A stretch of 64,000 nt of DNA from positions 91,914-155,913 of the IMG/VR virus record IMGVR_UViG_3300035670_000022. One strand, written 5' to 3'. The stretch is from a virus. Shown here piece by piece: positions 16,701-23,601 of the stretch (position 1 is its first letter; every line of letters starts with the position of its first letter). The position numbers and the translations under genes were made by a program. Under the pieces are notes generated by a model, which did no database searches, was not told where the DNA came from, and saw only the letters and a list, made by a program, of their open reading frames with translations.

Positions 16701-19686
16701 CGATTTCTTCTTGTTTACGCTTTTCTAGAGCAAACACAGTGTCGAGAAGTTGTTGCCCATAGTCACTACTTGAGTCTATTCCCATTGCATCTAGGCGGCG
16801 CGAGTAGTCTGCGTAGGTAAACATAGATAATCCCTGAATGGAGTTAAACAGCTGCATGGAATACGGAGTAGACACGCCGCCTTTGACTTGAACTAAGCCA
16901 CCTAGCATTTCGTCTGGGTTTAGAGTTGTCGGGCGGGCACTCTCCGAGGCACCGCGCAGTAAAGGTAATCCATCTTTGTCCGTTAGATACTCTGTGTGTT
17001 CTACGGGCATCTCGCTTAGCAAGAAGCCTCTTGTGTAAATAAAGTCATCCTTCTCGCTGAAGTGAATATCTTCTACTTCTGGGGTTAACCCGTATAACGG
17101 GCGCTTCCATGCAAGTTGTCCTTGGCTGTAACTTAACTCATGGGATTGCGGATAGATCTCAATCAATCTGGTATACAGCTCACTCTTGCGCTGCTGCATT
17201 GTTCTCTTGAAGAAGCTACTTGCTACTGCATTAAACGAGATGACGTTTCCTACTTCTTGACTGCGTTTTGTTATGGCTCCTACGTTTTTACTTAGCACTA
17301 GCTCTTTGTATGTGCTTAACTTTTGTTGGGACTCAGCTTCGGTAAATCCAGCGGATCTTAGTGCTAACAATGTTGCGCTGTCGCCTTGCTCTAATAACTT
17401 CTTCAGAGAATGCAGCATTATTCTCGTATTTTCTTCATACGCCATGCCCTGATTCATTGTGTAGACAATGCCGCCAAGTACCTGCAGAGCGTCTAGAGAT
17501 ACACTTTCTCCTGACTGTATGACTTTAGGGCCGCTGCTGCGATTATACGTATCGAACATGGCTGATTCGACTGCAACTGTCCTTGTGGATTTGTTCAACC
17601 ACTCCATACCAGTAATGACGCGGTTACCTTTGTTGATATAAACTACGGGCACTTCATTAACGACTTGCTGTCCCGTCATCGGGTCATATCTCGACTCTTG
17701 CGTGCTGCCTATGGTCACACTAAACCGGAATACGTTTTTCAGGACGATGTCTAACCCGGTTGCTTCTCCTTGCATGTTGTATCGTTTGGAGAATCTAAAT
17801 GGGTGTGATCTATCTTGTTGTCTACTTTCTTTACCCCCCAAAGCGGTGAGCATCTCTACGGCTGCTGAGACCTGTTTACTGTCTCCTTTACTTTCTACAT
17901 AGAGTCCCCTGTTTGACATCTTTGACATCAAACCACTTCGGTAGTAACTCAGCGTCTCTTCGTTGTTGAGATTTAGGTCTTGGATATCTCGTTCACCTAG
18001 GAAGATACCTGCTTCAATGTTTCTTGCATAGGAAGTAAACGATAGGTTAGCAGACGAGACTTCTAGCATCTCCAGTTTGTCTAACTCTTTACTCAGGACC
18101 GCAAAGCCTTTAGAGTGTCTGAGTTGTGTTGGAGCAATGGAGGCAGAGCTGCTTATAATTTCTTTGATTCTTGCTTTTGTCTTACTTGAGTCTTCCTCTC
18201 CAAACAGATCAAATACTTGTTTGTCGTCGTTCAGTCGGTCGAAGATGGAATATATACCCTCCCCTTCGTTGCGGCTGTTCTGTGTTGTGACTAACGTTAA
18301 ACGTCCTTGTTGACTCAGACTTTCTATAACCTTGAAGAAACTTTTTTTATAGGCTAGAAAAGCAGACGACCCTTCTTGGTCTGTTACTCCGTGTTTAGCC
18401 CCGAATAGAGTCGACTCTAAATATTGTACGGATAGAATTACTTGAGACTCTGACGGTGACTTACTGAGTCTTCTCAGATGTCTTAAACGTGTTTCGTGAA
18501 CGTCTCTATTTAGTTTGACGAATTGACTTGTCTCTTCTAGAGTGCTTTCAATCAACGACTTTCTAAATGCCTGTTGAGTTAAGCGTCTAGCCCCAAGAGA
18601 CGTTAAGTCTTTACCCGCAGTGCTAAACATTGCATCTGTGGCGGCGCCTATTTCTCTTAACACAGACAGCATCTTGTCTTTGGCTTCTTTATTGCTATCG
18701 GCAACCATGTCCATACTCAAGAAGAGAGCCTCTTCAAGAGAGTCTCGGTTACGCAGCGTATCCGTTCTGTTTTGGCTTCCTATGGTACCGGCAACGATAT
18801 TCTTATTATCGTCATAGTAGTAACCTAACTTGGCGTGGAAGGCAGGGGTTATTAATTGACCTTCATTTCTCAGAGTCACTTTATTGGCGTTAACATTGGT
18901 GCCTTCAAAAGCCGAGAGGCTAACTTCGTTACCTCCTAACACGCTTAGCATTCTTTTTGTAGCGTTTTGACTCTGTTCTTCTCTATCCTTAACGACTATC
19001 GGACGAACACCTTGGGTCAATATGTCTGTTTTGACCTCTGGCCCTCGACTCATTAATCCACCAATATAGGAAGATTCTTGAAGTTGATAGACAGACTCTC
19101 TTAGGTTTAGTCCCTTGTGCTCTTCTTGAAAGGCGTTCCAGTCTCTGTCGATAGGTCTTTGAACCAGACCGCGTGGTGGTTTATAGAGAGTGATATCCGA
19201 CTGTTCTTGATTTGATCCGATAATCGAACCTGTTTTACCTATGGTTCTGTTGTAGATACCTGTTCCAGTGACTCTTACTGAATTTCCATACCGGCTATAA
19301 ATACTCTGATTGATGACGGATAGTTGACTTTGCCTGGCAGACAGACTAGAACCACCCTGAGCGCCGTATACAGCGTCTGCTGCTTCTCCTATATATTGCT
19401 TAGCAGAATTGTAGGGTTGCAGCCCTCCTGATTCGAAAGAGTTGAACTGATCTCGGATTGGACTGTTATGGTCCATGTTCCAAGCGATGTGACTTTGCAT
19501 AGAGGCCTGCACGCCTCTTGCCCTACCCGGGTCTCCACCCTCATCGTCTTGGGTGATGTATTGATTTGCTTCTTCGTTTAAGTTCTCTAGGTCTTCACCG
19601 GCACTACTATCCTCGTCCTCTGCATTACCAGCAGAAGCCTCCAACTCTTGTTCTGGGTCGTTATAATTTGTGTCCTCTTCTCCCAC
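7717..19686 (-). CDS. Giant protein: N-terminal tandem PLD (HKD) motifs and a DxDGD polymerase-like motif
   Basis: A single uninterrupted frame of 3,989 residues, started by GTG with AGAGGG upstream. Two phospholipase D motifs are visible near the N-terminus: H284-A-K286 with G303-S-Q-N306, and H524-S-K526 with S544-S-A-N547 followed by NIEAGIFL. Together they form the paired active site of PLD-superfamily nucleases and lipases. DYDGD at 2753-2757, in the context LGDYDGDSFQ, matches the DxDGD metal site of double-psi beta-barrel RNA polymerases. RQGAPSGTFH lies about 59 residues before it and loosely recalls the R-x-P-x-x-x-H segment of beta-prime. An Ala/Glu-rich linker (about 2625-2675) precedes this region. 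The rest is mainly helical and hydrophilic, with an acidic C-terminus. A virion-delivered protein is inferred; a tape-measure role or a purely structural role is possible. The partner barrel with catalytic lysines was not identified. Confidence 0.65.
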   Translation of the reverse strand: MGEEDTNYNDPEQELEASAGNAEDEDSSAGEDLENLNEEANQYITQDDEGGDPGRARGVQASMQSHIAWNMDHNSPIRDQFNSFESGGLQPYNSAKQYIGEAADAVYGAQGGSSLSARQSQLSVINQSIYSRYGNSVRVTGTGIYNRTIGKTGSIIGSNQEQSDITLYKPPRGLVQRPIDRDWNAFQEEHKGLNLRESVYQLQESSYIGGLMSRGPEVKTDILTQGVRPIVVKDREEQSQNATKRMLSVLGGNEVSLSAFEGTNVNANKVTLRNEGQLITPAFHAKLGYYYDDNKNIVAGTIGSQNRTDTLRNRDSLEEALFLSMDMVADSNKEAKDKMLSVLREIGAATDAMFSTAGKDLTSLGARRLTQQAFRKSLIESTLEETSQFVKLNRDVHETRLRHLRRLSKSPSESQVILSVQYLESTLFGAKHGVTDQEGSSAFLAYKKSFFKVIESLSQQGRLTLVTTQNSRNEGEGIYSIFDRLNDDKQVFDLFGEEDSSKTKARIKEIISSSASIAPTQLRHSKGFAVLSKELDKLEMLEVSSANLSFTSYARNIEAGIFLGERDIQDLNLNNEETLSYYRSGLMSKMSNRGLYVESKGDSKQVSAAVEMLTALGGKESRQQDRSHPFRFSKRYNMQGEATGLDIVLKNVFRFSVTIGSTQESRYDPMTGQQVVNEVPVVYINKGNRVITGMEWLNKSTRTVAVESAMFDTYNRSSGPKVIQSGESVSLDALQVLGGIVYTMNQGMAYEENTRIMLHSLKKLLEQGDSATLLALRSAGFTEAESQQKLSTYKELVLSKNVGAITKRSQEVGNVISFNAVASSFFKRTMQQRKSELYTRLIEIYPQSHELSYSQGQLAWKRPLYGLTPEVEDIHFSEKDDFIYTRGFLLSEMPVEHTEYLTDKDGLPLLRGASESARPTTLNPDEMLGGLVQVKGGVSTPYSMQLFNSIQGLSMFTYADYSRRLDAMGIDSSSDYGQQLLDTVFALEKRKQEEIEEGSWDRVKQKAVMLYTPYDKTEQNIQRLKNLKSVRPFLPANLDFASFLRSFGAEDESGFMQKTQEAAKAGIDIEGSDLVGGVIPFGLPSAQFELLKKYQMENPDADIVKYARSIAIDTDEVTQGFIEAPKLVMVNMGINEMSDYSYLNTEYANSNENAYLKTYRSQTALSTKEMNMTPAQFNALIREKLQVGTIFVARDVKLQDAPHLSETNRQLENKVLTFIKLTSDIGEMQYSIDKDFSMENLKSADIKKALKEMRRLSQEGHKSVSFAEAVDFREGGFVLKKGVYQMKSSTDGWLKKIGSLNDGENAFYIDGINTYTSLGEKSRIQPFRVKAPAYSGREMNAISYLYKTPTSSEQDLRSNMVTYNLEMVNIADLKTGQRTAEAKGPFKGTNRDYFLEIGAVYGSEVGYENLPTEITGKEIFAAITMGQMKGFVFKAGLGFLREGEKSNTWKMITDTDQQTAGYKIAEALSLMMLGDTTSGATETNKISALLKGAYERGAISNRRQAQSALKLIVEGTASAKNLAQKNQSDKLQRDFAPTIAVYEGIMSLVDEGEVESGKTPEQALIDTIGAALKAGKEGDAARAKLAQKTENLFKTTRDQYGKQMPDGGYYYDETKSRSASVMAFFLNAAKDVLTDINPERRLLGKAVTEIAYNTDGFFGVYLKNEEVARKVDREISTVFNKIILGIENEKGQLNPMQKAVHERKISSLEEMKKQSIAYMSDTAIDFKDKSIEGLMNAAGVENDLFMSKAYTPGIRKNLTEIFMNYGGLDAESLLLYRDQEYGKEANVYRKAVRQQTLALGIEMPSIERIWKLQDKSSRTDTEASELETLQNELQNTLTMMRGLGQFGLRMALPFDMTINKITVPTGMEDTTALEGHYANALTDKQLQLYTYSGDDKEKARSLQQTMVILGSMLQEGLGTTLDQSDVSEMYSIRRTNAILMGYKNYTDLENESESGIDAQTAGDRARRNRMRRAIKQEVETNVFSLSFSQSYGDFTARSRDNVFPRYVSSRAKDIAPAEEVFFQFIRSDAEGYESALQQMEWSRRVSSDRTNLDRTERARAITKDYLRRLKNSETIVGGQVEDLLSGITDRALSQLSSLQEVEAAMFSSSLIENDPGVTEADATIENWADKLSPDTTKRAIAILKSRKIAVPDNATKEDIAKIVKEQKGTIRSLPVEDQLELASLGFTEMALVLGDGTGSLSEVELTRLSADTKRTAFVQLLLREKFKEVLKTQTGLTASQTLSETSTLINNLTSIEERVSAYIKDAPEIQERLLYNLIKNEVDTKLKQSADIDPGKEYIQGKQKLREYARQFLEAGLGTTEEQSRARSIIDSVDKTYSVTIPVLQIQPSPTDEGTYKAQIMPETEIEGWMLGLDVLERMSLVFPGHTHEALRAQYGLADSLARANDTGLFEEMAQAVMERREVNLSAEQLDVYNTLVNSAEIAKEQTLHLSKNKDTFRQTMADRLSLTGSSFIAMNSFLVGQSEVALGSRIDTLLKENSGSGLRTLMDTIVDRLIDSHQKAVSSETVRIDNRIAELSAATDPESSAEISRLREDRQRLVNDLILDPNSQNRIVQSTIKYAQLTANILQNLSDVIQGPDAKTFSYEDLLERVKEPVFQKEQQAAQAAEEAANAKKAAGAVESENAAKPREEPRSRYVRGQDLKEALISDIGGEPTDDGYKQLESVVFRSMVTANRQGAPSGTFHTFGNAHQQISPEEMAKRAKLFGSLQSPDLATSNTGMFISSLGFQFTQLGDYDGDSFQAAFTKMADSTREVVDAFDKVKKAEAEFYASEENQDAPHSIIRMSAVGAQTRSLNKLTQTINDYVEKLEVLAELRQEVENRGVEKVRNYITDFMALPAEFMEGLSYGVGAITDEDIPSLIKQSRDTQANFYGNQNKVQSSLGRALATVSDITLNQDIGITFREGAADDKLQQAYTETLNKVGKDFIEYSTDAELRSFNQASIKEKSQKLIEFSALMSQRLAALGDLGKVSSKVAGSLLNTSAFANIQAIVGSTGTGLLGKTYNTVVPLLGMAVSDLASMRAMKEAADGTDDKMGTAFVEALQRQQLVLRQRLQNAETAKEQTAAQTQLDIFNDLLQKYQDKQTVPYKIAEAETQKRLNATFGLLLDVQQFLRDAALKPKKGGSVALEAAEFEYTYETQSGERKTLVGLDTIMNTVDEVERSKVMERFIGTRAGAVLAQDYGFEFKEDGKVVVSDNKLDTSELRVFAALEMVNEYLSGKKTATEMLKESTFAGFFRQRKEQMIEQDPDRPIPTDEFIVQTTLADSLAKFRSEFIYNAVLEAADYKPMLQKFAERLQDGYSEENLRTRTLAYEETLRGIYEQQMPDGASQLTKDVEADINSRTQSWRAEQERVRDVIAAAATRADSNANTTLGEEVFRSLIEYQTQREAQIYVGTDTEAGLFDQLISLNRAVQGLQSGQYATPGTAQQYEIAQTAILYNISRGKLEGTTFNESIFRLATEVQSVGGSAEAVGALLAVGGGTSLPGLMEFIQQQAQERAGGDTSRADELVRQSLVTLGEILTTQVETGATQRQSVAEIIAEKSVVSASSSKIQQELAALNDLELEARQRIQEGASDEEASETLDVIKRYREERQKRLESVQSNPQEAVNRLNEDFDPVAQALNDVQEQIGKNVAESIKAQHMQKKSQNITKVQEEAYQKQVRSNTLSLLAVPLLFSVMSGDVPITDRVAELARNMIESALTLSQQQGSVTQRILSGEGSGTVLAETLRPPNRQVENPVTISPDEPLTRDTVRTERQRRTAARTAQTIEPDVDEKPTQTSYLEKEQEDAERNTGRANYLLRVARAREFMFSAEGKPAGLAQSVAFEALNTAGAYASSQFAQNTRLLRDDSVLGRGALEVMGGVVGMALANVVTKRPITGTDFTYDAAFDLTVQAVSNVKDNVIAASRRALAEAINGEDIDITDGYTGESLEAILAEGDFMFDDDNTSLSAVERVMITEGMLEEEESLPIEQGED

Positions 19687-19733
19687 TTCAACCCTCTATT
19701 ACGATTAGTTTTGTTTTTATCTCTAGTGCCCCG

Positions 19734-19750
19734 TGTAAGCTAGGGTGTAG
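19734..19750 (+). promoter_or_regulatory. Copy of the TGTAAGCTAGG upstream motif
   Basis: TGTAAGCTAGGGTGTAG matches 2443-2458 apart from one inserted G. It lies in the 148-bp divergent spacer between the giant gene (minus, start 19686) and the frameshifted gene pair (plus, start 19835). It may be a shared promoter element. Confidence 0.35.
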
Positions 19751-19834
19751 ATAGTACCTTATAAACCCAGACTAGCCGAGTTCTTTATTGCTGTCCTTAA
19801 GGTCTGTCTCTACTTTAATTCTGACCTATCTAAT

Positions 19835-20605
19835 ATGAAAAACGCTCGCGTTCAAACCATCCCTAAAGAGAAACTTAGCGGCGGATATGCTGTTAACATC
19901 TATCGCCCTTTGTATAAGGACTATAGCCAAGCAATGAAGCTATACCCGGCTGAGTCTCGGGAGAATCCTAACGGACCCGGCTACACCTTTGAGGAATTTC
20001 TCTGTGCTTTATGCATCAGAGATGCTAATGGTGCTGAAGTTGACAATGCACCTAAAGACGCGATCGAGCGCTTTGCTCAAGTTCAGCTCAAAGATAAACA
20101 GTATATTAGCCGTACTTTTATTACTGCTTTCTTGATGACTCAAGACTTACAGGATGAAGCTGAAGCGCTGGCTGATACGCTAATGGATATCGATCCCTAT
20201 TCGTTAACCTATACGATTACCAAAGACCAGCTACCCTGGGGGAGTGCAGATTTCACTTTTCACCGACCCAGCTCTTCTGTACAAATCTCTGTAACCAAGA
20301 ACTACACTTCGCCTCGCGTCAACGGCTGTGCATGGGAAGAGATGTTTCTTGTCTCTTGTATGCAGCAAATTAACGGCGAGGCCCTTCCGGAGACAGCTAA
20401 TCCTATTAGCCACTTCTATGACCTGGAGGTGCTGGATGTGCAGTTTGTTGCCGCTACGTTTATTAAGATGTTCAGCATGGGCATGAACGAGCGTAAAGAC
20501 GCAATGGATTTGGGAAAGTCTTGGCGAACCAAAATTTCGCAGCCGTCTCCCGACTCCAAACCCAAAAGTGCTTCACTAAAGGCACCGACTCCTTCTACAA
20601 CCTAG
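19835..20605 (+). CDS. Tail-assembly-chaperone-like protein (short, unshifted product)
   Basis: A 256-residue soluble protein that opens the plus-strand head module. Its last 29 codons overlap a second frame, and codons 227-228 are the final two codons (GGA AAG) of a perfect slippery site. The layout is that of the lambda G/T tail assembly chaperones: a major product ending normally and a minor fusion product. The protein sequence itself is not recognisably G-like, so the chaperone call rests on the frameshift architecture. Residues 229-256 after the slip site are Ser/Pro/Lys-rich. The start ATG has no strong ribosome-binding site. Confidence 0.6.
   Translation: MKNARVQTIPKEKLSGGYAVNIYRPLYKDYSQAMKLYPAESRENPNGPGYTFEEFLCALCIRDANGAEVDNAPKDAIERFAQVQLKDKQYISRTFITAFLMTQDLQDEAEALADTLMDIDPYSLTYTITKDQLPWGSADFTFHRPSSSVQISVTKNYTSPRVNGCAWEEMFLVSCMQQINGEALPETANPISHFYDLEVLDVQFVAATFIKMFSMGMNERKDAMDLGKSWRTKISQPSPDSKPKSASLKAPTPSTT
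20512..20518 (+). promoter_or_regulatory. -1 programmed ribosomal frameshift site
   Basis: GGGAAAG is read in the zero frame as G GGA AAG, exactly the X-XXY-YYZ pattern and identical to the heptamer of the lambda G/T genes. A small stem (20524-20528 with 20536-20540) begins 5 nt downstream and could stimulate the shift. The -1 frame is open from 20497 to the stop at 21058-21060. Confidence 0.85.
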
Positions 20606-21060
20606 GCACCACTAGGACACCTAGTCCGGAGTGTCTTGAATGTACCTACTTCGATCTGTGGGGGGCTTTTTCTCCGTTACCGCAGTCTTACCCTCCCCTC
20701 CGTCTTAAAAATTTTGATATTTCTAAGTTGGAGTCTATACGGGTTGAACGGGAGTTTACTAAGATGTCTGCTTGTAAAGAGTGGAGTCAGAAGTTAGACC
20801 TTCCTGGGTACGTTCAAGTCTGTGCAGTGACCTACGTGACTTTGTTTGAGTGGCTTGGCTGCGACTCTTGGTTTTACCGAAAGTATGGCTTACCTGACAT
20901 AATTCAGGAAGCACTCAAATATGAGTGTCGTCGCGTTGTTGACGACATTAATAAAAAGAGGGAAGAGGAAGTCACTAAGCTGAAGTTAGACGGTCAAACC
21001 GCTAATCGGCACTCTACCATGCGCACCGGGGCGAATCCTCTAGACAAAGTCTTTAAGTAG
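20518..21060 (+). CDS. Frameshift extension of the chaperone-like gene (T-like domain)
   Basis: This frame has no good start of its own: the first candidate is a TTG at 20521 with no ribosome-binding site, and the first ~30 residues are antisense-like filler. It joins the upstream gene by a -1 shift at 20512-20518 to give a fusion of about 408 residues. The extension of 180 residues contains a globular domain from about residue 35 (CLECTYFDLWGAF to the helical C-terminus with KKREEEVTKL). In lambda-type systems the fusion binds the tape measure while the short product binds the tube protein. Here the next gene is the portal, so the partner is uncertain. Confidence 0.65.
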   Translation, partial: VLANQNFAAVSRLQTQKCFTKGTDSFYNLGTTRTPSPECLECTYFDLWGAFSPLPQSYPPLRLKNFDISKLESIRVEREFTKMSACKEWSQKLDLPGYVQVCAVTYVTLFEWLGCDSWFYRKYGLPDIIQEALKYECRRVVDDINKKREEEVTKLKLDGQTANRHSTMRTGANPLDKVFK

Positions 21061-21069
21061 GAAATCTAA

Positions 21070-22533
21070 ATGTTAAACGGCGACATTATTTTTAGTGATA
21101 AGCGGCAAGCTAGGGGCAAGTTTTCACAGCAAGGCAGTTTTACCTTTCAAAACACCCTGCGCCGTCCCTTGCTTGCACAGCTTCGCCTATACGAAAGAAT
21201 GTGGCGCCAAGATTTAACGATTAAGTCTGCGGTACAAGCCCGTACTCAATGGCTGTTAGGCACCATTGGTGAGGTCGAGCATCCAGACAAAGAGATTGCT
21301 GCTTTTCTGAATAACAACATCAAAGAGTTACAACAGGAGAATGGGCGCTCTTGGACAGATATCTTAGAGGTTATTGAGCAGACTACTTACTGGAGTGGGT
21401 TTTCTGCTTCAGAGATCATGTTTGACCTTAAGTTTGGCGCTCTATACCTAAAAGATATTTTGACGTATCACCCAACCTCCATTGTTATCCATGCGGATAA
21501 GAAGGGGCAGTTGGTTCATGGAAAAGAAACCATAGACGGTGTTCGAAGATCCGGCATCTGGCAGCTGTCTACGGGACCTCTATCTAAAGAGGTGCACTTA
21601 GATTTGTGGAAAGTCATTTATTTAGCTAATGAGTCAGACTATGGTAACTACTATGGTCGCTCTTTAATCGGTGCTTCTTATAAGTGGCATCGTCTTAAAG
21701 AGGCTCTTATAGACATGATGGCAGCCAACTTAGACAAATCTGGCAATAAGATGCTGTGGGTAAGAATGCCTAGTTACCCAACAGATGAGGTTCGTGTCAG
21801 TCCTACTACAGGAGAAGAAGCCTTTATTAACTCTATCGAGTTAGTTAAAGAGCAGTTTGAAGCAGCGGAGGGGATACCTGAAGTTGTTTTCTTACCTTAT
21901 CAGCAGTCGGATATTAAACCAGAGATAGGGAGTGAGACTCTACAGGATCAAGTGGGAGACACCTTCATTAAGGCGATTGAGTACGCAGATCATCAATCTA
22001 TCAAACACATCATTCCGTCTTTCCTGCTGGGCAGCAACATGACTGGCAGCGACTCTCAAAACTCTATAAAAGTCGAGCGTCAAGTAGAGCTATTCACAAA
22101 CTCGATTGAGATGGATCGTAGTCGTCTCTGTAACGCGTTGGTGCGGAAGGTGTTTCAGCCTTTGATGGAGTGGAACTTTAGTCGGGCTTCGACTAAGGTA
22201 CCTCCTACTTTTGCTCGGGTTTATTCAGATAGATCTGAAGACCGTGTTGCCACAATGCAGATGATTAAAGGTCTTGTTGAGTCTGCCGTCTTGAACCCGC
22301 GTAGCGATGAGGATTATCGCAAGATTATGCAGATGCTGCGTCTGGGTACCCGCGAGCGCACTAAGGACGATAAGTTATTTATTCAACAAATGCTTATCAC
22401 ACCTAGAGAGAAGAATCCTCGACCTGACGATGTGGGTCCTAGTGGGTCGGGTTCTCCAGGTCGGACAACTGGAAGTCGTCCTAAACAAATTGATAAGAAA
22501 GAGACGCCGGCTCCTGCCAAGAAGGATAGCTAG
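21070..22533 (+). CDS. Portal protein (Mu gp29 / DUF935-like)
   Basis: A 487-residue protein, the usual size for this family. The N-terminus runs RRPLLAQLRLYERMWRQDLTIKSAVQART, followed by a long helical and beta middle with DYGNYYGRSLIGASYKWHRLK (about residues 193-215), typical of DUF935 portals, and a C-terminal stem helix with VERQVELF. Portals form the dodecameric ring at one capsid vertex through which DNA is packaged and ejected. The last ~40 residues are a Gly/Pro/Lys-rich tail. Its stop shares a CTAG with the stop of the convergent gene 22530-22928. Confidence 0.85.
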   Translation: MLNGDIIFSDKRQARGKFSQQGSFTFQNTLRRPLLAQLRLYERMWRQDLTIKSAVQARTQWLLGTIGEVEHPDKEIAAFLNNNIKELQQENGRSWTDILEVIEQTTYWSGFSASEIMFDLKFGALYLKDILTYHPTSIVIHADKKGQLVHGKETIDGVRRSGIWQLSTGPLSKEVHLDLWKVIYLANESDYGNYYGRSLIGASYKWHRLKEALIDMMAANLDKSGNKMLWVRMPSYPTDEVRVSPTTGEEAFINSIELVKEQFEAAEGIPEVVFLPYQQSDIKPEIGSETLQDQVGDTFIKAIEYADHQSIKHIIPSFLLGSNMTGSDSQNSIKVERQVELFTNSIEMDRSRLCNALVRKVFQPLMEWNFSRASTKVPPTFARVYSDRSEDRVATMQMIKGLVESAVLNPRSDEDYRKIMQMLRLGTRERTKDDKLFIQQMLITPREKNPRPDDVGPSGSGSPGRTTGSRPKQIDKKETPAPAKKDS

Positions 22534-22928
22534 GGCAATTCGATTCCTAGCATCTTTTCTATTCTTTCTAGGCGGACGGCAAGTCCTTTAATTGTCTCAG
22601 TGTATGGAGCCGGGTTGTCTAACAGCCAGGCTTCTATTAGTTTTATCTGGTTTATTTTCATCTTTTGTGCTCTAACGGCTTTCTGCCGCCAGAACTGGTA
22701 TTCTTCGTCTTCTTTCTGCGTAAAGTTTCCATAGGCTGCTCTCTCAATATCTTTCTCGATAAACTGGGAGTCGATGTTCTGGATATCTAGCTCTAAACTC
22801 TTTATGGCTAAATAGGCCTGTTCATGGGTCTCAGGAAAGTCTATAGAGTCAAAATAGTAAGTAGGCAGCGTATGGAAAGTCTCTCTGTACGGTGACCAAC
22901 GATGATCGCGGGGAGGCTGGTTAGACAT
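22530..22928 (-). CDS. Hypothetical helical protein, 132 residues
   Basis: I do not recognise the family. Residues about 35-130 are predicted helical and charged, with a possible coiled coil (KSLELDIQNIDSQFIEKDIER, then RAQKMKINQIKLIEAW). It is the last gene of a three-gene minus-strand group with dUTPase and a SWIM-finger protein. Its 3' end overlaps the portal stop codon in the opposite direction. Confidence 0.6.
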   Translation of the reverse strand: MSNQPPRDHRWSPYRETFHTLPTYYFDSIDFPETHEQAYLAIKSLELDIQNIDSQFIEKDIERAAYGNFTQKEDEEYQFWRQKAVRAQKMKINQIKLIEAWLLDNPAPYTETIKGLAVRLERIEKMLGIELP

Positions 22929-22947
22929 TTAAAATCTAAATGTGATT

Positions 22948-23601
22948 CTAAACACCAGTATGCCCAAAGCCCCCCTTTCGGATAGTCTCATCCAGACACT
23001 CTTCTAGGACCTCTTCTGGTGTCCAGGAGCTTTGGGCAATTAAGATTTCGTAGGCACCTTGGGCAATGCGAGCACCGTGTCCAAAGAAGTGTGTAGATTT
23101 CCCCTGATTTTCTAAAATCACTCCTACATCATCTCGGTAGTAGCAATCGATTAACCCAGGCGAATTGGTTACAAAGATACCGTGCTTAGCCGCTAATCCA
23201 CTACGAGAACTAATTCTGTAGCAGGCAGTAAATGGATCTGGCAGTTCTGGAAGTGCAATCTTAAATCCCGCTTTGATTACCCGTCGCTCTCCAGGAGGAA
23301 GTAAAACAAAAGCGTAGCCATCTTCTACTTTCAATGCAGATAGTAACGAGTTGTCTTTTAATGGCTTGCCGTTGACGTATATCTCCTCTTTGGGAGTGAA
23401 CAGCTGCAGCTTCTTGAGTTCGTCTTTAAGTTCTGCTTCTGTTTTGTGCTGGGGAATCCAGGCCTTAATGTCTGCAGCGGCATCTTTTGCATGGGCACAC
23501 TGGGGTAGCCACTCCGCACTCTCCGCTGTAAATCTTGGCATCAACAAGTCTTTAAGCTCTTGTAGAATACCTTGTTTCTGTATATTCGTGAAACTTAGCA
23601 C
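22948..23601 (-). CDS. dut: dUTP diphosphatase with N-terminal extension
   Basis: A 217-residue protein. Four of five trimeric dUTPase motifs are clear: motif 2 SSRSGLA (131-137), motif 3 SPGLIDCYYRDD (147-158, catalytic D152), motif 4 GARIAQ (176-181) and motif 5 GGFGHTG (210-216). Motif 1 (usually AGxDL) is degenerate. dUTPase hydrolyses dUTP to dUMP and keeps uracil out of DNA. About 90 N-terminal residues precede the usual domain; their role is unknown. It starts with GTG, 0 nt after the stop of the SWIM-finger gene, with GGAG 7 nt before the start. Both are on the strand opposite to the surrounding head genes. Confidence 0.85.
   Translation of the reverse strand: MLSFTNIQKQGILQELKDLLMPRFTAESAEWLPQCAHAKDAAADIKAWIPQHKTEAELKDELKKLQLFTPKEEIYVNGKPLKDNSLLSALKVEDGYAFVLLPPGERRVIKAGFKIALPELPDPFTACYRISSRSGLAAKHGIFVTNSPGLIDCYYRDDVGVILENQGKSTHFFGHGARIAQGAYEILIAQSSWTPEEVLEECLDETIRKGGFGHTGV

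Noticed and set aside
8813-18893. Many plus-strand open frames of 60-90 codons opposite the giant gene
   Set aside because: All are antisense shadows of the uninterrupted minus-strand frame and lack ribosome-binding sites.
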